From Acidobacteriota bacterium (GTDB lineage: Bacteria; Acidobacteriota; Terriglobia; Terriglobales; Acidobacteriaceae), in NCBI GenBank assembly GCA_019510535.1, contig JAEKKE010000191.1, positions 1-10,378 of the forward strand: a stretch of DNA of 10,378 bases. Reading direction: 5' to 3'. Under the pieces are notes generated by a model. The model was not told where the DNA came from and did no database searches. It saw only the letters and a program-made list of their open reading frames with translations. Of the stretch, positions 6,152 through 10,378 are shown piece after piece. Position 1 is the stretch's first letter. Every line of letters begins with the position of its first letter. A program made the translations under genes and the position numbers.

Positions 6152-8701
6152 ATGGAAACGATCCTTCAGGACCTGCGCCACGGACTTCGCCGGCTACGCC
6201 GCGCACCCGGCTTCACTCTCACCGCGCTCGCCACGCTTGCCCTCGGCATCGGAGCCACCACGGCCATCTTCACCCTCACCTACCAGGTCATCCTTCGCTC
6301 CATGCCCGTCGAGCACCCCGAGCAGCTCTACAAGGTCGGAAAGGAGATCGAGTGCTGCGTCGACGGAAGCCAGCAGGGGCATTGGCGTCTCTTCTCTTAT
6401 GACCTCTACCGCAGCCTGCGCGATGAGACTCCGGGGCTCGATGGCCTCGCCGCCGTTCAGGCCGGCTCCGTGACCGTCAGCTCCCGTCGCAAAGGTGACT
6501 CCACCGGTCAGGTCCTCGAGGTTCGCTTCGTCTCCGGAAACTATTACACCGTTATGGGCGTAAAGCCCTTCGCCGGCCGCCTGCTCACACCTGAAGACGA
6601 TCGCGAAGGCGCGCCGCCCGTCGGCGTCATCAGCCACGCCATTTGGCAATCGAAGTTCTCGAGCGACCCCACTCTCGTCGGCTCCAACGTCATGCTCAGC
6701 GGTAATCCTGTCACCATCGTCGGCATCACCGCCGAAAACTTCCTCGGCGAGCGCAACGACGGCGACCCCGCAGGTGTATGGTTGGCGCTCAGCCTGGAAC
6801 CTGAGTTCAACCAGACCCGTCAGCTCCTTCGCCAGCCGAACGATCATTGGCTCGATCTTGTCGCGCGCATCACCAATCCAAAGAACGTCGCTCCCGCCGA
6901 GAACGCCATACGCGTAGAGCTTCTCCACTGGATTCGCGCACACCGCGACCCCGCTTCAAACGACCCCGAAACCGAGATCGCAAAACAGACCACCGAGCTC
7001 GCACCCGCAGCCAGCGGTATCAACAACCTACGTGACGAGTACGAGAAGAGTCTCACCATGCTGCAACTCATCGCTGCCTTCGTCCTCGTCATCGCCTGCG
7101 CCAATCTTGCAAATCTCATGCTCGTCCGCGGCGTCGCCCGCCGTCAGGAACTCAGCGTCCGCAGCGCCCTCGGTGCCTCCCGCTCGCGCCTCGTCCGCGA
7201 AATGCTCGTCGAGTCCATCACCCTCGCTGTCTTCGGCGGCGCTCTCGGACTCTTCGTCGCCTACGCCGGAGTCAAAGCCATCCTCGCCATCGTAATGAAA
7301 GGCGTCACCGTCGATCCGCTCAGCGCATCACCCTCTCTGCCTGTTCTCCTCTTCACCCTCGGCGTCTCCGCACTTACCGGAATCATCTTTGGCATCGCCC
7401 CCGCACTCATGGCCTCGCGCCTCAACCCTGCCGAAGCTTTGCACGGAGCCAATCGCGCCACTGGCAACATCAGTGGACTACAGCGCGCTCTCGTCATTGT
7501 TCAGGCCGCGCTCTCTGTCGCTCTTCTCAGCACCTCCGGCCTTCTCATCCTTAGCCTGCAGCGGCTTCAGCATCAGGACCTCCGCTTTGAGACCCATGGT
7601 CGCCTCATCGCCTTCGTCGATCTTCAAGCCGCAGGCATACGTTACGACCAGCTCGACAACCTCTACCGTCAGTTCGACCAGTCATTCGCCGATGCCCACA
7701 ACCTGCATGACGCTGCATGGGCCACCTACAGCCCCATGTCCTACAACAACTGGAACACCGCCATAGCTCTCGACGGTGGGGATCCCGGCGCCAGGATGCT
7801 CGCCAGCTTTTCCTTCGTCTCGCAGCGTTTCTTCAACGCAGTGGGAACCCGAGTGCTTCAGGGACGCACCTTCACTGACGAAGACACATCGGCCAGCCGC
7901 CACGTCGCGGTCGTCAACAGAACCTTTGTCGATAAATTTCTCAAGGGCAAAAATCCCATAGGGAGTCTCTTCGGCCCCGATCCGCGCATGACAACCGAGT
8001 ACGAGATCGTCGGTATCGTCGACGACTCCAAGTACGGCGATCCCTCTCAACCCACACGCCCCATGTTCTTCATGCCTCTCTCGCAGACCGCGGATTACCA
8101 GAGCCTCAACGCCCCCCAGGGAATTCGCGATCAACATACGAAGAACGAGCAGTTCGCGCACTTCGCTTCGAGAATAGTGGTTCGCTACGACGGTGACGCC
8201 GCTGCTGCTACCGCTGCCGTACGCCGCGCCATACAACAGGTGAATCCTGACATCGCCATCTCCTACCTCGTCACCTACGACGAGCAGGTCAGCAACTACT
8301 TCACAGGCCAGACCCTCGTCGTCCGCCTAACCGCCATCTTCGGTGCCGTCGCGCTCATCCTCGCCTCCATCGGCCTCTATGGAGTGACCGCCTACGGTGT
8401 CGCCCGCCGCATCCCCGAGATTGGCCTGCGTATGGCACTCGGCGCCGACCGCGCCAGCGTCGTCCGCCTCATCCTTCACGGAGCCGCCACCCAGATAGCT
8501 ATCGGCCTCCTGCTTGGCATCCCTGCCGCCCTCCTCGCCGGACGCCTTCTCCAGTCACAGCTCTACCAAGTCAACGGCTACGACATCCGCACAATCCTTG
8601 CCGCCTGCGGAGTCCTCATCTTCAGCGCCCTCGTAGCCAGCGCCCTCCCTGCCCGCCGCGCTTCCAGCGTTGAGCCAATGCAAGCCCTACGAACGGAGTA
8701 G
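6152..8701 (+). CDS. ADOP-type duplicated FtsX/MacB permease
   Basis: The 849-residue product contains two copies of the MacB-type permease unit. In the first, a juxtamembrane start (DLRHGLRRLRRAPGFTL) leads into helix 1 (about 21-48), a periplasmic MacB_PCD domain (about 50-290) and a three-helix FtsX core (about 300-425) with RRQELSVRSALGASRSRLV (330-348). The second repeats this: a helix at about 445-468, a periplasmic domain to about 715, and an FtsX core (about 722-835) with RRIPEIGLRMALGADRASVV (752-771). It ends EPMQALRTE; the matching NPAEAL closes the first half (425-430). Duplicated permeases without their own ATPase are the ADOP family, which is abundant in Acidobacteriota. By analogy with MacB, such proteins may couple a cytoplasmic ATPase to work in the periplasm, but the substrate is unknown. 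No ATPase, PadR regulator or second permease is adjacent. Codon use is strongly C-ending, more so than in its neighbours. Confidence 0.93.
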   Translation: METILQDLRHGLRRLRRAPGFTLTALATLALGIGATTAIFTLTYQVILRSMPVEHPEQLYKVGKEIECCVDGSQQGHWRLFSYDLYRSLRDETPGLDGLAAVQAGSVTVSSRRKGDSTGQVLEVRFVSGNYYTVMGVKPFAGRLLTPEDDREGAPPVGVISHAIWQSKFSSDPTLVGSNVMLSGNPVTIVGITAENFLGERNDGDPAGVWLALSLEPEFNQTRQLLRQPNDHWLDLVARITNPKNVAPAENAIRVELLHWIRAHRDPASNDPETEIAKQTTELAPAASGINNLRDEYEKSLTMLQLIAAFVLVIACANLANLMLVRGVARRQELSVRSALGASRSRLVREMLVESITLAVFGGALGLFVAYAGVKAILAIVMKGVTVDPLSASPSLPVLLFTLGVSALTGIIFGIAPALMASRLNPAEALHGANRATGNISGLQRALVIVQAALSVALLSTSGLLILSLQRLQHQDLRFETHGRLIAFVDLQAAGIRYDQLDNLYRQFDQSFADAHNLHDAAWATYSPMSYNNWNTAIALDGGDPGARMLASFSFVSQRFFNAVGTRVLQGRTFTDEDTSASRHVAVVNRTFVDKFLKGKNPIGSLFGPDPRMTTEYEIVGIVDDSKYGDPSQPTRPMFFMPLSQTADYQSLNAPQGIRDQHTKNEQFAHFASRIVVRYDGDAAAATAAVRRAIQQVNPDIAISYLVTYDEQVSNYFTGQTLVVRLTAIFGAVALILASIGLYGVTAYGVARRIPEIGLRMALGADRASVVRLILHGAATQIAIGLLLGIPAALLAGRLLQSQLYQVNGYDIRTILAACGVLIFSALVASALPARRASSVEPMQALRTE

Positions 8702-8732
8702 ACATACATTACGTAGACATCTTCGCGAGCTT

Positions 8733-9058
8733 TCAGGACTCTGGAAGGGAGGGCTTCTTATGATGGCGAAGTCGCGGAGGTCTGTATGTTGCTTCGCGTT
8801 CCTGGTTCCGGGCATCCGAAAGTTTTGAATCAGAAGAGTGCCCAATGGATGTTAAGTCCAGGCCTCGGATTTCCCCTGGAAGCTCAGGGTGCGATGTACC
8901 ACGGCAATGAACATTGGGGGCTCGGAAGCGAGCTGGCAGGGCAACCTGCGCATCCATTCTTTGATCACGGGGAGCCGCCATCTATGACAGTTACATGCTG
9001 ATGTACATGAGTGGAGACGGTATCGTCGTGACAACGAATGACGCTCACGGATTCAGAC
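8733..9058 (+). pseudogene. Frameshifted C-terminal remnant of a serine hydrolase (class C beta-lactamase family)
   Basis: Two overlapping plus-strand frames together give the C-terminal third of a serine hydrolase related to class C beta-lactamases and esterases. In the frame of base 8786: VLNQKSAQWMLSPGLGFPLE, then HGNEHWGLG and FFDHGE. This matches the family pattern 'vLspesv..Mltpg.glGf...' leading to the HGG box. At a run of four G (8969-8972) the homology moves to the frame of base 8995: AAIYDSYMLMYMSGDGIVVT, then TNDAHGFRLTYELLQ, matching 'GdGvVvmTN...G..l..Eil'. One lost G would restore DHGGAAIYDSY. SGLW at 8733-8744, in a third frame, may be a further trace. The nucleophile SxxK and YxN boxes are absent, so the piece cannot be an enzyme. 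Homology stops where the diguanylate cyclase gene ends. Confidence 0.7.
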
Positions 9059-10288
9059 TTACCTACGAACTTCTTCAGTGCGCAGTTCCACGACTCCGGG
9101 CAGCGGTGTGGGAGCCCAGTTCTTTTCCATGCAGACAGCGACACAGTTCCGGCCTGCGCGTTTCGCGCGGTAGAGTGCGACATCGGCGCGGCGATTCATG
9201 AGCGGCCAGGCGTCACCTTCGCCCAGGTGCATTGTGATTCCGATGCTGATTGTCAGATGCACTGCCGCCGTCTCGGTCGCGATATCGAGTGCGGCAATGC
9301 TGGAGCGCAGGCGCTCCGCGATCTCCTGCGCAGCGGTGAGGCTGGTCTCCGGGAGGAGGATCGTAAACTCTTCGCCGCCGGTACGCGCGAGCACATCGCC
9401 ACCGCGGATCAACGACTGCATCCGCTCGGCGACCTTCTTCAGGGCAATATCGCCGGCGGCGTGTCCGTACGTGTCATTGATCTGCTTGAAGAGGTCGATA
9501 TCAATCGCCAGCACACTGAGCGTTGTGCGCTTGCGGGCGGCGCGCAGCACCTCACGCTCGGCTTCATCTTCCATGGCACGGACATTTAACACACCGGTAC
9601 GGGCATCGGTCCGCACCTGCAGGCGAAGCGCGCGGTTCATCTCGCGCTCGAAGAACCAGAGATAGACCACGAAGAAGCAGGCCGCAACACACATCATGGC
9701 GCCCAGCGTGGCGAGCCAGAAGGGATCCTCCTGCGCGGGGCGGAAGTGATCGGTGGTGTTGACGTCGTACCGAAAGAGCACCATCGGCGTGCGGATGGAA
9801 ATGAGTATGAGGTGCGCCACCAGAACCGTAATGCCAGCCCGCACCACCGTCCGCCTATCGGGATCCTGGTTGCGCCGCAGCACCTGGATCGAAAGAACGC
9901 AGAGGACGAAGATCGGGGTAATGTTGAAAACGAAGATGTGCGAGAAGCCGGAGAGAAACAGGGTCAAGTAGGTCAGCATCTCCACCGCCAGCACGGTCGG
10001 CCAAAATCTGCTCTGCAGCGGCCTACGCACAATCGCCCACCGGAACCCCATATGGATGCAGAAAAAGCTGGTGATATTGCACAGCGAAGACAGCAGAATA
10101 CTCAGAACAAGGGGAAGGGTGCCGATCGTCCCCAGAAGTGCGTTCCGCAGCAGACCGAACAGCACCGCCGCGGTGAACCAACGATGGGATCGCAGCTGCG
10201 GATGTTGCAGCGCGAGAAGGGTCATGGCGCCCGCATAGACGGCACCCGTGACGACATCGCAGATGAAGAGGGTGTGATAGTTGAGCAT
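9059..10288 (-). CDS. Membrane-bound GGDEF diguanylate cyclase
   Basis: The 409-residue protein makes cyclic di-GMP from two GTP. Seven membrane helices (about 6-27, 37-56, 58-83, 95-113, 116-137, 146-167 and 188-213) form a sensor region that I cannot assign to a named MASE type. A short linker leads to a complete GGDEF domain (about 222-385), starting TDARTGVLN, a variant of the usual TDxLTGLxN. Catalytic elements are intact: Mg-binding D263 in DIDLFKQIND, YGHAAGD (274-280) and GGEEF (304-308). The inhibitory I-site RxxD (R295-D298) lies five residues before GGEEF, so product feedback is expected. No EAL or HD-GYP partner is nearby. The ATG at 10288 is preferred because the first helix starts at once; a TTG at 10303 would add five residues. 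Neither has a strong ribosome binding site. The gene ends within the serine hydrolase remnant. Confidence 0.95.
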   Translation of the reverse strand: MLNYHTLFICDVVTGAVYAGAMTLLALQHPQLRSHRWFTAAVLFGLLRNALLGTIGTLPLVLSILLSSLCNITSFFCIHMGFRWAIVRRPLQSRFWPTVLAVEMLTYLTLFLSGFSHIFVFNITPIFVLCVLSIQVLRRNQDPDRRTVVRAGITVLVAHLILISIRTPMVLFRYDVNTTDHFRPAQEDPFWLATLGAMMCVAACFFVVYLWFFEREMNRALRLQVRTDARTGVLNVRAMEDEAEREVLRAARKRTTLSVLAIDIDLFKQINDTYGHAAGDIALKKVAERMQSLIRGGDVLARTGGEEFTILLPETSLTAAQEIAERLRSSIAALDIATETAAVHLTISIGITMHLGEGDAWPLMNRRADVALYRAKRAGRNCVAVCMEKNWAPTPLPGVVELRTEEVRR

Positions 10289-10304
10289 TAGGCAGAAACT
10301 CAAC

Positions 10305-10318
10305 GTCTTTCAAAAGAC
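10305..10318. repeat. Palindrome just upstream of the diguanylate cyclase gene
   Basis: GTCTTT (10305-10310) and AAAGAC (10313-10318) are perfect inverted copies around CA. The palindrome ends 16 nt before the ATG at 10288 and abuts the alternative TTG at 10303. It could be an operator or a small mRNA stem. Confidence 0.5.
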
Positions 10319-10363
10319 TAACGAGTGGTCCCCTCTACCTTACGACACTTTCCGATTAGAAAA

Positions 10364-10378
10364 GGGGAAGAGTCTTCC
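10364..10378. repeat. Inverted repeat GGGGAAGA-GTCTTCC at the window edge
   Basis: GGAAGA (10366-10371) and TCTTCC (10373-10378) are perfect inverted copies around one G, about 78 nt before the diguanylate cyclase ATG. The window ends at the last C, so the right arm may continue. The same arms, GGGGAAGA and GTCTTCC, appear at 5494-5516 with 7 nt inserted between them. Confidence 0.5.

Noticed and set aside
6194..6943. A 249-codon minus-strand frame inside the ADOP gene
   Set aside because: The high-G+C ADOP gene produces long antisense open frames; this one has Gly/Ala/Glu/Asp-rich low-complexity content and no family features.
8760..8828. A 22-codon ORF beginning MMAKSRRSV after a strong AAGGGAGGG site
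   Set aside because: The ribosome-binding-like sequence is attractive, but the bases lie within the serine hydrolase remnant and the peptide has no recognisable features.
9746..10291. A 181-codon plus-strand frame opposite the diguanylate cyclase sensor region
   Set aside because: It is antisense to clear membrane helices and is dominated by Arg, Gln, Glu and His, typical of an antisense reading.
1..10378. CRISPR array, insertion sequence, tRNA, prophage or defence system
   Set aside because: No regularly spaced repeats, transposase, tRNA cloverleaf, integrase or defence-type domain could be found on either strand.

Overview
The window most likely comes from an acidobacterium, family Acidobacteriaceae or a close relative. 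The main evidence is an 849-residue protein with two FtsX/MacB permease halves and no ATPase. This is the layout of the 'acidobacterial duplicated orphan permeases' (ADOP), which are greatly expanded in that phylum. A UPF0182 membrane protein, a DUF3303 protein, an FG-GAP/VCBS remnant and the moderately high G+C content fit the same assignment. The assignment is inferred from gene content; there is no rRNA or other marker gene here.

Layout. 1-290: no convincing gene. 291-602 (+): small DUF3303 protein. 676-2181 (-): polytopic GT-C-like glycosyltransferase, convergent with DUF3303. 2182-2488: divergent intergenic region holding leader and promoter candidates. 2489-5311 (+): UPF0182 protein, probably from a leaderless or nearly leaderless mRNA. 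5312-5533: spacer with two hairpins. 5534-5722 (+): possible 62-residue secreted peptide. 5741-5944 (-): C-terminal remnant of an FG-GAP/VCBS repeat protein. 5945-6151: spacer with a 13-bp tandem duplication and a hairpin. 6152-8701 (+): ADOP permease. 8733-9058 (+): frameshifted C-terminal remnant of a class C beta-lactamase-family serine hydrolase. 9059-10288 (-): seven-helix membrane diguanylate cyclase with an intact GGEEF motif and I-site. 10289-10378: its upstream region, with two palindromes.

The intact genes do not form an obvious operon or pathway. Every gene has its own intergenic space, strands alternate, and four of the large products are membrane proteins with unrelated roles: a sugar or lipid-linked transferase, an uncharacterised UPF0182 protein, an orphan permease and a c-di-GMP synthase. 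Two gene ends survive only as debris, one on each side of the ADOP gene, which suggests a locus that has gained and lost genes. I found no rRNA, tRNA, CRISPR array, insertion sequence or phage gene.

I do not see a clearly new multi-gene system. The observations most worth following are the two remnants flanking the ADOP gene, the missing ribosome binding site of the UPF0182 gene, and a shared inverted-repeat motif (GGGGAAGA...GTCTTCC) upstream of two unrelated genes.
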